From Euglena gracilis (lineage: Eukaryota; Euglenida; Euglenophyceae; Euglenales), in the NCBI GenBank assembly GCA_039621445.1, contig CP154955.1, forward strand, positions 62,650,843-62,714,842: 64,000 nt of DNA, given 5' to 3'. Position numbers and translations under genes: made by a program. This document shows, piece by piece, positions 1-32,089 of the stretch (positions are counted from its first letter, which is position 1; every line of letters begins with the position of its first letter). The notes beneath the pieces are model-generated. The model did not search any database and was not told where the DNA came from. It saw only the letters and a list, made by a program, of their open reading frames with translations.

Positions 1-462
1 TTGGGGAGCCAATGGAAGCCTTATGGGGCACTTCCTTTTGATTTTGGCGAGACAATTCAGAAAATCATTGCATCCCTTCACACTTTTTCTGTGACGGATA
101 CCCCCACCTATGGCCGACTATTTTCCGACCAGGGCCGACCAGGGCCGACCAGGGCCGACCAGAGCACCAAAATGGGAAGTGACCATAGGTGCCTGCCTCC
201 GGCTAATTGTGGCTGACCCGAGAAATTCAACAACCTCCAGGGGGCGGGGGGGGCGGGGGGCGGGGGGGGGGGCGGGGGGCGGGGGGGTCCGACCCCCCCG
301 TCGCCGGGGTGGTAAGCTTCGCTCTTACTCTAAAGAGATAAGACCTCAGCGACCCCTCCCCATTTATAAATCCCTCGAGGTTAATAGGATCTGGTTTGGT
401 TGGTCAGCCAAAAGGGGGACGTAGAGCTGAGCTCTTTGGGAGACCACCCCGGCCCGGCCCGG
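1..462. other. GC-rich low-complexity edge region
   Basis: No gene is visible. Positions 120-165 hold a short tandem repeat of an 11-mer built on GACCAGGGCCG. Positions 238-300 are almost pure G runs followed by C runs. The stretch 376-445 ends in a GAGCTGAGCTC-like motif that resembles the end of the TIR element at 16.8 kb. Confidence 0.5.
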
Positions 463-905
463 GAAAAACGCTCATTTTCGGCTGAAAAACAGTTTTTCCG
501 TTCCGGTCAGGGAGGCCAGAAAACATCGTTTTGGGGCAAAAAAAATTTTTTCGATTTTTTTCGACTTTTTTGACCGGTTTTGACCCAAAGTCATGGGTTG
601 GTGGCCCAAAACGGGGCGCTGGCGGGTCGAAAAACGCTCATTTTCGGCTCAAACACAGGCTTTCCGGGTCCGGGAGGCCAAAAACATCGTTTTGGGGCAA
701 AAAAAATTTTCGATTTTTTTCGACTTTTTTGACCCGGTTTTGACCCAAAGTCAATGGGTTGGCGGCCCAAAACGGGGCGCCGGCGGGTCGAAAAACGCTC
801 ATTTTTGGCTCGAAAACACTTTTTTCGGGTCCGGGAGGTCAAAAATCATGGTTTTGGGCAAAAAAAATTTTTTCGAATTTTTTCGACTTTTTGACCCAAA
901 AATGG
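463..905. repeat. ~162-bp tandem repeat, three units
   Basis: Units begin at 463, 629 and 790, each with GAAAAACGCTCATTTT. Each unit continues through a CCGGGAGGCC segment, an A/T-rich segment with TTTTTTCGA, and a GGGTTGG-GGCCCAAAACGGGGCGC segment. Further copies lie at 1467-1600, 16930-17190 (two units) and, inverted, at 3090-3220 and 24330-24640. It is therefore a dispersed satellite-like family. Apparent ORFs here are frame-compatible accidents of the repeat. Confidence 0.85.
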
Positions 906-907
906 CT

Positions 908-1466
908 AAGTTCACCTCATGATGGGCATCATGGGTCATGATGGGCATCATTGGTCATGATGGCCATCATGGGTCATGATGGGCATCATTGGTCATGATG
1001 GCCATCATGGGTCATGATGGGCATCATTGGTCATGATGGCCATCATGTGTCATGATGGCCATCATGGGTCATGATGGGCATCATGGGTCATGATGGGCAT
1101 CATGGGTCATGATGGCCATCATGGGTCATGATGGGCATCATGGGTCATGATGGGCATCATGGGTCATGATGGGCATCATTGGTCATGATTGGCATCGTGG
1201 GTCATGATGGCCATCATGGGTCATGATGGGCATCATGGGTCATGATGGCCATCATGGGTCATGATGGCCATGATGGCCATCATGGGTCATGATGGCCATC
1301 ACGGGTCATGATGGCCATCATGGGTCATGATTGGCATCATGGGTCATGATGGGCATCATGGGTCATGATGGGCATCATGACCCATGATTGGCATCATGGG
1401 TCATGATGGCCATCATGGGTCATGATGCGCATCATGGCCATCACGGGTCATGATGGCCATGATGGT
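908..1466. repeat. 19-bp palindromic minisatellite (TCATGATGGCCATCATGGG type)
   Basis: About 29 units of a 19-bp motif, mostly TCATGATGGSCATCATGGG. The core ATGATGGCCATCAT is a perfect 14-bp palindrome, so each unit can form a small hairpin. Unit variants (GGC, GCC, ATTG) are interspersed. The block interrupts the 162-bp repeat array, whose next unit resumes at about 1467. Confidence 0.93.
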
Positions 1467-3220
1467 CGAAAAACGCCCATTTTCGGCTCGAAAACCCTTT
1501 TTCCGGGTCCGGGAGGCCAAGAAGCATGGTTTTGGGTAAAAAAAATTTTCGATATTTTTCGCCTTTTTTGGCCGAAAACGGCTAAGTCCACCAGTGGAAA
1601 AAGTGTACAAAATGGCCAAAATCGGCTGAAAAACAGCCGTATCTCGGGCTACGCGAACAGTTGTGGGGAAATCAAAATACCGGTAGATGGAGTGTTCCAA
1701 GGGCTTCAAATTAGGTCTCCGGACATTTCCTTTGATTTTGCTTCATTTTGGAAAAATTTTGAAACTATTGATTTTTGGCCGAATTTTGGCCGAAAACGGC
1801 TAAGTCAGTGGAAAAAGTGTACAAAATGGCCCGTTGGCCGAAAACGGGCATATCTCGGGCCAGGCGGGGAGTTGCGGGGAAATCAAAATACCGGCAGATG
1901 GGGCGTTCCAAGGGCTTCAAATTACGTCGCTGGACATTTCCTTTGATTTCCTTTCCTAAACCGGTCCTTATCTCTTTCATTCTTTTATTTTACTTTTTTT
2001 CCTCCACATACCACTTCCCTATTTTCGCGTTTCCTTGCTTCAATGTAGGTCGCCGGACATTTCACTTTGATTTTTCTTATTTTTGATATTTGTTTAAAAT
2101 TGACATGTTTTTTTGGCCGAAATGGCAGAGTCCAAAGGGGGGGGGTAGCTTAAAAAGGGGGGTTGGCCAATCCTACCCAGTTTGGACCCCTTCGCGCGTG
2201 AATAACTCGGGCCTGGCGGGGAGTTGGGTCAAACCCAGGTGATTCGGAAACTAGGAATCCAGTCGCTCGCGACTGAAAAAAAAATTTTCGGGAACGGGGC
2301 CGGGATCATGGTGATAATCCGCCGGTTCCCGAGGTGGCCCCGAGGGGGGGGGGAGGGGGGGGTCGCTGAGCTCTTATCCCTTTATGGGTAAGAGCGAAGC
2401 TTACCACCGGCGAAACCCCCCCCTCCCCCCCCCGCCCCCCCCCCCGGGGCCGGGCCACCTCGGGAACCGACGGATTATCACCATGATCCCGGCCCGGTTC
2501 CCGGATTTTTTTTTTCAGTCGCGAGCGACTGGATTCCTAGTTTCCGAATCACCCGGAGTTGACCCCCAACTCCCCGCCAGGCCCGAGTTATTCACGCGCG
2601 AAGGGTTCCAAACTCGGTAGGATTTACCCGCCCCCCTGGATAAGCCCCCCACCCTTTTGGACTCTGCCATTTCGGCCAAAAAATGTCAATTTTCAAAATA
2701 TCTCCAAAATGAAGCCAAATCAAAGGAAATGTCCGGAGACCTAATTTGAAGCCCTTGGAACGCCCCATCTACCGGTATTTTGATTTCCCCGCAACTCCCC
2801 GCCTAGCCCGAGATACGGCCGTTTTTGGCCCAGATGGCCATTTTGTACATTTTTCCCTCTGTTCGACTTAGCCGTTTTCGGGGAGTGGGGGGTCAAAAAA
2901 TCGATGTTTTCAAAATTTCTCGAAAATGATGCAAAATCAAAGGAAATGTCCTAAATTGAAGCCCTTGGAAGGCTCTATCTACTGGGATTTTGGTTTCCCC
3001 GCAACTCCCCGCCCAGCCCGAGATACGGGCGTTTTTTTGGCCAATTTGGGCCATTTTAGGCCTTTTTGTACACTTTTTCCACAGTTCGACTTAGCCGTTT
3101 TCGGCCAAAAAAGTCGAAAAAATCGAAAAAATTTTTTGCCCAAAACGATGTTTTTGGGCCTCCCAGACCCAGAAAAATTGTTTTTGAGCCGAAAATGAGC
3201 GTTTTTCGACCCGGCGAACA
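1467..3220. repeat. ~1.75-kb imperfect inverted repeat (large palindrome)
   Basis: The left arm (about 1467-2370) and right arm (about 2395-3220) carry the same modules in mirrored order. From the outside in these are the 162-bp unit, two copies of a ~190-bp unit (with ATCAAAATACCGG and CCAAGGGCTTCAAATT), a GGCCGAAATGGCAGAGTCC segment, then a segment with AGTCGCTCGCGACTG and GGTGATAATCCG. The loop near 2370-2395 contains GAGCTCTTATCCC. The arms are diverged and the left has ~100 bp of extra sequence near 1956-2050. No coding capacity is seen. Confidence 0.85.
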
Positions 3221-4820
3221 ACCTCCACGCGGCTTTGTTTGCAAGGCTTCTGGTGCCTGGACCCCACCCTACCCCAGGGTGTCCAGCCAGCCAGCACCCT
3301 TTTTCCAGCCAGCAGCTACCATCCAGGCTGCGGACCTCCCCCCCCCCCCCAGGTGGAGCAGTAGTACAGTATTCACAGGGCAGCTCCCAACCATATGGCC
3401 CCCCAGGGGGGGCCACATAGTTGGATCGGGGGGGGGGGGGTCGTATGGTGAGACCCGGGGCCAACCTTCTGGGAAAGTCAGGGTTATTGATTGGGATAGG
3501 GTCAGGGTTTCGACCGGCTTCCCATCGGGCTCCACTTTTTCGAAAGTCATGGAGAAATTCGGCCGCATTGTACAATTTTTGGGGGAGTTTTGGCAGGGGG
3601 GGGAAAAATTGATATCCGCAATTTTTCCGCAATTTCCGCAATTTTCCGCAATTTCCGCAATTTTCCGCAATTTTCCGCAATTTTTCCGCAATTTCCGCAA
3701 TTTTTCCGCAATTTTTCCGCAATTTTTCCGCAATTTTTCACCATTTTTTTGAAGAATTTTTTCCCCACCACCGAAGATGGAAGATGCAATGAGTTCAAGC
3801 CATTCTTCAAATGGATCAACAGGTGTGCTATTGTGTTTTGTTGTTCCCCCCCCCCCAGTTTACCAATTTTTCTCACAGGTGCACCACTGGTCACAGGATT
3901 GGGTGCGTCCCACCTGTGCAAAGAACATCAAGCGTGTTGATTCGTGCTCGCCTGCATCGACGTGGGTGTTGCGGTGTTCTGAACCTCACAATTGAAAATT
4001 TTCTAAGTCCCCCCAAGCAGAAATGTGTATACCCGATATCAATTTTTCCGCAATTTTTCCGCAATTTCCGCAATTTTTCCGCAATTTTTCCGCAATTTTT
4101 CCAAAGGCCTCCGATATCAATTTCCCCCCCCCCTGGTTTTGGTCAAATTTGGGTATTTTTGGGGCAAATTGGCGATTCAAAAATACTCCCACAACAAAAC
4201 CTGACTTCTGGTCTAACTTGGTCCCTGAAAAGGGCCAATTTTCGGCGCGACGGTTCTAACCCTAACCATTCTGAAATTAGGTGCCCACCCTCCACGAATC
4301 CTGTGCCATCCGGTGCCGGTTGTCCAGAAACCGCGCGGTTCCCCGGCGCCGCGGGACCGAAAAGTCGAAAAGTTGGACCCGGGCCCACCATACGACCCCC
4401 CCCCCCCCCGATCCAACTATGTGCCCCCATTCGGGCTGGGGGTGAACCGAAAATTCGCCGAAAGCGTCGGAAATTTTTGGAAAGGGGGCGTCAAAAAATG
4501 GCCAAAAAGGCTTTTTTGATGGGTTTTTTTTGGCTTTTCACCTCAAATTTTGGCTGAAACCCCAGCTGGGTTTGGGCTTTTTCCCCGGTTTTCGAGTGCG
4601 AGCCAGGTCCAGCCCAGCAGCCGGTAGGACCCCCCCCCCCCCCCGACAGCCAGACAGCACCTTTTTTCAGGTCCAGCCAGCCAGACTCCCCCTGGGGCAG
4701 GGGGGTCCAGCCGGGAGTCCTTGCAGAATTCCCTGCTCTCTCGTCTTGTCTCTTTCTCTCTCGGTGCGCAGCCTTCACGGGGCCATACCCCCCTTTGTTT
4801 TCCTGCGCCTACCGGCACAG
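3221..4820. other. C-rich non-coding stretch with TTTTTCCGCAAT minisatellite
   Basis: No gene is recognised. Positions 3601-3750 and 4043-4110 are short tandem arrays of TTTTTCCGCAAT and TTCCGCAAT variants. Positions 3290-3420 and 4600-4735 contain CCAGCCAGCCAGCAG-rich, C-run-flanked DNA like the interior of the MITEs at 10.2 and 25.05 kb. The string CTTGCAGAATTCCCTG at about 4719-4734 resembles their right terminal repeat, so an old MITE copy may end here. N-terminal cullin exons were looked for and not found. Confidence 0.5.
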
Positions 4821-25867
<21,047 letters not shown>

Positions 25868-26390
25868 CTCACATGGACCTCCCACAACTCACCCACTGCC
25901 CACTGCGACGTTGGAAAACTCGCAGGAAACCTGCCCTGCCATCACTCCAACCTAACAACAACGTGCATTTGTGAAAATTGACTGATGTGATGTTGTGTTT
26001 CAAGGTGTTTTGTGAAACAATCAAAAATGACTGGCATCCCTTTCTGCTGAGGTCCTTCAGCCCAGGTTTTATGACAGCTTTGCTGCCCAGCCCCTTTTCA
26101 ACCAACCCCCCATGCCAACCATGATGCTGAACCCCAAAGGCGACCTTCCAAAAAAGTCACAAAAAAGCTGGGTAAAGCCCAAAAATTGGTTTTTTGGGGT
26201 TTTAACCTCATTTTTTGGGGAAAAAAATCCAATCGGCCTGCGTCTTGGCCTTTTTGCCAGAGAGATTGCAGGTGGGAGGCAGCTGGTTTTTGTATTTCTC
26301 CAAACATCGTTCGGTCCGGGGCACTCTCCTGATGCTACCTTTCCCAGCCCCAAGAGCATCTTAGCCTGACTCGCTTCAAACTGGGGCTAG
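25868..26390. other. CUL1 3' flank
   Basis: This presumably contains the CUL1 3' UTR. No canonical AATAAA is obvious soon after the stop. No gene is recognised; short ORFs here lack family features. Confidence 0.5.
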
Positions 26391-27209
26391 CACCTTTTTC
26401 CGCATGAAACCTGCTGCCCCGCGTCTTTAAAAAAAAGACACCACGGGCTTCGCACTTTGCCATTGTGAGGACACCTCGGGCTCCGCACTTTGCCCTTGTG
26501 AGGCCATGCCTTGCTCGCCGGCGGGTTAGGAGTCACCGCTCAGTGCCTTTTTCGCCGGAGTTGGCTGACTCCTAAATTGCCCTTCGACACCCAGAAGGGA
26601 GGAGAGCACCTCAACTCAAGACTACGAAGTCACCAAAGAAAGACAAATTCAAATTGCCGAACGGGAAGCACCAGCTGAATATCAAACGACAAAAAGAGTT
26701 TGATATTGCTGACTTCAATTAAAGATGGATTGGGGAAGACATTGGTATTACGACGAGAAGCAGCAGTGGCCGCAGCAGCTGGAGAACCTTGAGATGCGGA
26801 CAAGCCGTGGCAAGCTGTGGTCACCCCTTCCCCACCCCTTTCAGAAATTTCACCACAGCCCAACCCCCCCAGTGACCACAGCCCTTGGCAGACAGTGGTC
26901 AAGAAGTCCATAAAGGGGAAGGGACCAATGGCCCCAGGCCTTCCAAGGCCCAGCTGTGCACCAGGTGGACCATTCGGGCTCCGCACTGCGAGATGGTGAG
27001 GTCCTGCTTTCTTTGCCGGCTGTTCTGTTCTGGTGTGTTTGTGCGTGCGCGGGGGGTGCTTCTTACTGCTTTTTGTTGCCGGAGTTGGCTGATTCCTATT
27101 TCTGCCCTTCGACCTCAAGGAGAAAGAATTTCACACTACGAGTGCGGTCAATACTGAAGACAAAGACATTCAAGAAATCAAACACGTGTTCAACGGAATT
27201 CAATGAAAG

Positions 27210-29132
27210 ATGTGTTGGAAAAAATTTCAAGCTGTCAAGAGGAAGTGGGAGCGCAAGGACGTTCAAGACAGACAGCCGAAGCTGGAAAACACCGAGGAAC
27301 TGCAGGCGCTGGAGTACCTGATGGAGCAGGGCCAACACGTCCGTCCGTGGCCGTCGCAACCCTTCCGCCCCCCAATTCGTCAGAAATTTCCTGTTTTCAA
27401 CAAAGCTTTTGTGACGGCCATGGACCCTGGACACTCGTGGTCAGAGCAAAGCGTCAGAGGAGCCATCCAGGGCAAGGCCCATTGGGTCATGGGGACCCAT
27501 CACAGTCATCAATCAAGGAAACATTGTCAGGAGCGGGAAACACAGGTCTGGCAGACTACCCATCCCCCTTCTCATCCCCACCCCTATGGCAGGGGAAATA
27601 TGACAAGTTCAAAGGGTTCAAGTCAGGAAGGTGGAAACCCTCCTCAAAATGGCCATGGCGGCCATCTATCTACAGGGCCTGGGGCCCAAGGCCATGGCAG
27701 CCATCATTCAAAAGGGCATGGTGCCCATTCTCAAGGACACAGAACCCAGAATCCCAGCAGGGGACCCCAGTGGGGAGAGGTATGTCCAACTATCCCCCCA
27801 GAACCCTCAAAATCATTCCCCCCAGGGGAAGCAAGCCACAGCCAAGACAGGTGGCATCAAACCCCTCAGGAGAATTCAGCGATGGTGGCTTATATGGGGA
27901 ACCAGAGGGAAAAAGAAGACACAAGAAAAGTGCTGGAGAAGGTCAATGGAGACCAAGAAGGCCAGATGGCCCAGAAGGCCAATGGAGGCCATTACAATCA
28001 AGATATCAAGGCCAATGGAGGCCATTTCAAGCAAATTCAGGTGGCCACTGGAGGCAAGCACATTCAAGATATCAGCCCTTGGGGGGGAGGCCCAAGATTG
28101 GCTACACCAGGGCCCCCCCAGAAGGTAATCAGCCCTCACCCCCCAGCATTATATGTACCTCCCCACCACAGACCTTCCCCCATCTTTCCAAAACAGGGGG
28201 AAAGCCTGTCTTTGAGAAGCCCTATGGCAGGGCCAGCTACAGCCCCAGTGATGGGGCAGCCAGGGATGACCCCAGTAATGGGGAAACCTGGGGGAGGGAC
28301 CCCAGTGATGGGGCCAGTGGAATCCCCAGACACATTACACCCAGGGGTACCCCCTTACAAGGCCCTGCAGGCCAGCATCCCCCATTGGGTCAAGGCAGGA
28401 GCCAGCAGAGAGGTATTAAACCTGATAAGGGAGGGAGTTATGGCAGATCTTCCCCTCCCCCCTCAAATGTCCTTAAAAGTTCCCTTCAAAACTCCCCAAG
28501 AAATAATGACTGCCCAGAAAATTCTGAGAGAATACGAATGTGCAGGGGCAACCAGGCAAATCCCCCCAGAGGAGGCAAAACATTTGGTCCCTTACTTCAT
28601 CATTTCCAAAAAAGAAGGGGAAAAGACAAAGGAAAGACTAATTTCAGACTGTCGACAGTTAAATCTCCACTTCACCCCCCAGAAGTTCAGACTGGAGCAT
28701 ATGGGAAATATCTTCCCATATCTGAGGAAAGGTTGGTTCTGTGGAAAAATAGATTTGAAAGATGCTTATTTCCACTTAAAACTGCACAGCAGTCTAGACA
28801 GGCATGTTTGCATGCAGGTGGGGGGGGAAACCTGGCAGTTTCAAGCTGCATGCTTCGGCATCAGCAGCCTGCCTCAAAAATTTATGACTCTCATGAGAGT
28901 CTGGGAGAGGAAATGGAGAAAAGAGGGAAAGGTAGTTTTCATCTACCTGGACGACATTTTGCTGTTAGCCCCCAGCAAAAAGACAGCAGCCCAGCATTTG
29001 GCAGAAATAAAACAGGACCTTTTACTGGCAGGTTTCAGATTAAACCTCCCCAAGTCCTGTCTGGAACCCACACAGGAAATAAAACATTTGGGCCAGTGGG
29101 TCAACTTGAAAAAAGGCCAGCTGGAAATTTAA
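27210..29132 (+). CDS. DIRS Gag-like region and reverse transcriptase
   Basis: A 640-codon ORF. Residues 1-400 are low-complexity and rich in Gly, His, Pro and Gln, without a recognised domain, and occupy the Gag position. Residues about 440-640 are a reverse transcriptase, with ERLISDCRQLN, GWFCGKIDLKDAYFH (first catalytic Asp), QVGGETWQF, FGISSLPQKF and the catalytic FIYLDDILLL at 28938-28967. It makes cDNA from element RNA. The ORF stops after KKGQLEI, but homology continues in another frame (KELGKVLTAQKMS), so a frameshift or natural recoding site lies near 29130. Confidence 0.9.
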   Translation: MCWKKFQAVKRKWERKDVQDRQPKLENTEELQALEYLMEQGQHVRPWPSQPFRPPIRQKFPVFNKAFVTAMDPGHSWSEQSVRGAIQGKAHWVMGTHHSHQSRKHCQERETQVWQTTHPPSHPHPYGRGNMTSSKGSSQEGGNPPQNGHGGHLSTGPGAQGHGSHHSKGHGAHSQGHRTQNPSRGPQWGEVCPTIPPEPSKSFPPGEASHSQDRWHQTPQENSAMVAYMGNQREKEDTRKVLEKVNGDQEGQMAQKANGGHYNQDIKANGGHFKQIQVATGGKHIQDISPWGGGPRLATPGPPQKVISPHPPALYVPPHHRPSPIFPKQGESLSLRSPMAGPATAPVMGQPGMTPVMGKPGGGTPVMGPVESPDTLHPGVPPYKALQASIPHWVKAGASREVLNLIREGVMADLPLPPQMSLKVPFKTPQEIMTAQKILREYECAGATRQIPPEEAKHLVPYFIISKKEGEKTKERLISDCRQLNLHFTPQKFRLEHMGNIFPYLRKGWFCGKIDLKDAYFHLKLHSSLDRHVCMQVGGETWQFQAACFGISSLPQKFMTLMRVWERKWRKEGKVVFIYLDDILLLAPSKKTAAQHLAEIKQDLLLAGFRLNLPKSCLEPTQEIKHLGQWVNLKKGQLEI

Positions 29133-30251
29133 AATCCTTAAGAAAGGAGCTGGGCAAAGTGCTCACAGCACAAAAAATGAGCTGCAGAAAGCTCAGTTCC
29201 ATTGTAGGTCAAGTCAGAAGTTACCTAGTCTCAATGCCATTTCTCAGAATTCTGACAGACCAACTTTGCAAAATGGTGGATTTGCACACAAAGTGGGGTT
29301 GGGACCACACCCTAACCATTCCCCAGGGGGTCAAAGATCAAATTGTGGAGTTAAAAGCGTTTTTGCAGCCAGGTGTGGGCAGAGCTTTTCAATCCCAGGC
29401 CTCTCAGGAACTGTTCTCAGACAGCAGCACCTGGCAGTGGGGGGGGGCTGGACAAAAACTCAGGCCAAAAAGTGCAGGATTTTTGGAGGGACCTGCACAT
29501 CCTTCACATCAACCAAAAAGAGTTGATGTCAGCAGTGGAGACAGTTAAAAGTCTGGCCAAACCCAAAACAATAATGCTTCACGTGGACAGCCAGGTGGCT
29601 GTCAGTTATTTAACAAAATGGGGAGGCAGAAAGCCCTACCTAAATTCCATCTTAAAACCCCTGCTGTATCATTGTCAGGAAAAGAAAATCAATTTGCAGG
29701 TGGTTTGGGTTCCCACAAAAGAGCAATTGGCAGACTCCCTGACCAGGGAGCAAAAGGACCCAGGGGATTATACCCTAAATTTGAACATCTTTCACCAAAT
29801 TCTGAAATTTTTCAGAAAGGACATTACCCCGGAGGTGGACATGTTTTGCACACCCAGCAACAAAAAATTTCCCCAGTTTGTTTGTCGATACCCCCACCAA
29901 GGGGCCTTGCTGGTGGATGCCTTGAAGGCAGATTTGAAGGGCCTCCCCCCAGTTTATGCCCAACCTCCCTGGAGCATCATTCCCCAGTGGGTTCAGAGAT
30001 TAATGTTAAACCCAGACCTAACATGTCTGTTGATCGTACCCCACTGGGCTTCGACATCATGGTGGCGCCAATTAATGTCAATCAGACAGCCAGGCAGCAA
30101 AGTTTTGCTGGTCCCCCCCCAATGGGGTCTATTCACCAACTGCTGGTGGGAGGAGATGCCCCCCCCAAGGTGGAATTTGGCCTGCTTGATTGTGTCAGGC
30201 AAATATTACAATCCCAGGAAGTTTCGATGTCCAGTATCGACACTTACATAA
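29133..30251 (+). pseudogene. DIRS RNase H and methyltransferase-like domain (frameshifted)
   Basis: RT connection residues (SIVGQVRSYLVSMPFLRIL) lead to RNase H: FSDSSTWQWGG, HINQKELMSAVE, MLHVDSQVAVSYL and VVWVPTKEQLADSLTRE. After it come PEVDMFCTPSNKKFPQF, VYAQPPWSIIPQWVQ and LLIVPHWAS. This is the segment that follows RNase H in DIRS elements and has been described as Dam-like N6-adenine methyltransferase, with PPW in the position of its catalytic NPPx-type motif. Reading needs a frame change near 29130 and another at the G run near 29438. Activity cannot be judged. Confidence 0.8.
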
Positions 30252-31450
30252 AAAATCTGGGAAATGTCAAAAGATATGACTCAGCCTTCAGGACATTGAT
30301 GGGCCAATTATTGCAAAAAGGGGTGCCTCTGCAGAAGTGCACAGTCCCCAAGATGGCTGAAGCCATCCTTGATCTTGCTGTTCATAGCATCAACACTGCA
30401 CGAAATGCATATGCAGCAGCCTTATTACTCCCAGGGTTTGGGTCTTTGAGATTTTCACCTCTTCTGGCTCCATTGAAAAGGAAGTGGAATGCCAATGTCT
30501 GCAAGTATGCCCACTTTTGGGACCCCACTGATTTCCTAGAAAACATCATGAAGAATTCCACACCCCTCTCAGACCTATCTGTGAAAGAGCTCAGAAACAG
30601 ACTCATCATCTGTTGGAGGCTTTTGGCCCTCCACAGGGGGGTTGATTTAGCCAGGACACAGCGAAAAATCAGTTTCGTGGGAGAAAAAATTTTCATTTTG
30701 TTGCAAAGGAAAGGGTGGCAATTCCCAAGATGGGAGGAAGTTTTGAATCTGCCACACACCCCCCTCATAAGCCCTTGGCATTTTTTGCAAGAGTATGTGG
30801 AAAGGACAGCCCACATGGTTGGACACAAAAATAATTTGTTATGGTCTTTGGATGGTAAAAGACCTTTGACATCAGAAAGGGTGAATTCCCTGACCAGAGA
30901 AATTCTGCAAGAGGGGGGGGTGGACACCACCCACTGGAAACCCCACAGCACCAGAGGGGCTGGGGTTTTATGGTGGAAAAATGCTGGTTTGCAAGTGGAA
31001 GAAGTCCAGCAATTGGGTCAGTGGAAAAATTTTGGGGCCTTCCAAGCTCATTATTTAAGGCTGGGAGTCGTTTCAAAAATTCAAAATATTATGGCCCAAA
31101 GGGGGGTGCACAGTACCTCACCATCTCGCAGTGCGGAGCCCGAATGGTCTCGGACTCCCACGACACAGGAAGGGGGAGGAAGGGACCAAGAGGGCGAAGC
31201 ACAAGAAGATGCTGAGCCCAAACCGCCCACCCCAAAAATCAACAGAAAAAGAAAACCATCCCAACCAGAAAGGGGACCCCAACCGCCCACCCAGCAACAC
31301 ACCAGAAAGAGAAAACCATCCCCATCGGGGGGGGGGGGGGCCACCAAGCGACCATGGGAGAGGGGGGAGGCGGGGCCACGACGGTTCAGCTTCGCCAAGG
31401 TGTCGGAGGAGGCCACCTCAGCGCCAACTCCGGCAACAAAGGCGCAGTAA
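30227..31450 (+). CDS. DIRS tyrosine recombinase
   Basis: This replaces an integrase: it inserts circular cDNA by tyrosine-recombinase chemistry. The start at ATG 30227 is a guess, since the frame is open from 29618. Catalytic residues can be assigned: Arg in LLALHRGVDLAR (residue ~135), HxxR in HSTRGAG (~240) and Tyr in AHYLRLG (~275). A ~110-residue tail follows that is Pro/Lys/Arg-rich, with two RKRKPS motifs that look like nuclear localisation signals. It overlaps the end of the preceding frame, as in other DIRS elements. Confidence 0.88.
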   Translation: MSSIDTYIKNLGNVKRYDSAFRTLMGQLLQKGVPLQKCTVPKMAEAILDLAVHSINTARNAYAAALLLPGFGSLRFSPLLAPLKRKWNANVCKYAHFWDPTDFLENIMKNSTPLSDLSVKELRNRLIICWRLLALHRGVDLARTQRKISFVGEKIFILLQRKGWQFPRWEEVLNLPHTPLISPWHFLQEYVERTAHMVGHKNNLLWSLDGKRPLTSERVNSLTREILQEGGVDTTHWKPHSTRGAGVLWWKNAGLQVEEVQQLGQWKNFGAFQAHYLRLGVVSKIQNIMAQRGVHSTSPSRSAEPEWSRTPTTQEGGGRDQEGEAQEDAEPKPPTPKINRKRKPSQPERGPQPPTQQHTRKRKPSPSGGGGATKRPWERGEAGPRRFSFAKVSEEATSAPTPATKAQ

Positions 31451-31764
31451 GAAGCACCCCCCGCGCACGCACAAACACACCAGAACAGAACAGCCGGCAA
31501 GGAAAGCAGGACCTCACCATCTTCTTGTGCTTCGCCCTCTTGGTCCCTTCCTCCCCCTTCCTGTGTCGTGTGAGTCCGAAAAACCTTTCTTGGTTCGATG
31601 TTTCTGGGGATCCTTCGGCCTCGGCTTTTTGTTGAGGCGGCCGCCGGGCTTCGAAGCCAAGCTTTTCAATGTTTTTCTTTTTGTCTTTGGGCTTTTTCCC
31701 TTGAACATTAAAATCCACTTTTCCTTCAAATTCTTGTTCTTGCATGCACAATCAATTGATTTTT

Positions 31765-32089
31765 TTTGTAGTCTTGTACCAGTGCATTATGTTGGTAAAG
31801 AACCCTGTGTGTGAGATTGGGTTTGAAATTGGTGGGTTAGAGTGGGGACTTTCTTAGGGTAATTAGGGAAAATGGGCTAATCCTACTGTGGAAAATTGGT
31901 CGGCCGGTCTTGAAAATTTCAAAGAATCGGCCCAGCAAGGTCAAAAATTGAGTTCAGGCCTTCCAGCCGAACCATAATAATCTTTTCCCTAGGTTAAATT
32001 CGACTGAAAACCAGAAAATGGTATTTCAGTGATTTTCGGCCCCACTAAGGCAAATTTTGGCCAATTTTTGGGTTAGGACCCCTTTACAC
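31765..32089 (+). repeat. Left 325-bp terminal inverted repeat
   Basis: An inverted partner of 36036-36360 with only about ten differences over 325 bp. That points to recent duplication or ongoing conversion while the enclosed genes have decayed. Confidence 0.95.

Larger units (their letters stand above)
26390..31650 (+). mobile_element. DIRS-type (tyrosine-recombinase) retrotransposon
   Basis: The order is Gag-like, RT, RNase H, methyltransferase-like domain, then a tyrosine recombinase in an overlapping frame, which is the DIRS arrangement. Unlike LTR elements it has inverted terminal sequence. The stretch 26970-27090 (including CACTGCGAGATGGTGAGGTC and GTGCTTCTTACTGC) recurs inverted at 31430-31520. 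A further inverted pair is 31150-31205 against 31512-31570. A related leader precedes it at 26400-26970, suggesting a duplicated or nested 5' end. Frameshifts near 29130 and at a G9 run (about 29438) break the pol region. Confidence 0.88.

Noticed and set aside
3269-4073. Asn/Cys/Gly/Lys-rich (KLRKNCGKIAE) repeat ORFs
   Set aside because: They are translations of the TTTTTCCGCAAT minisatellite in several frames.
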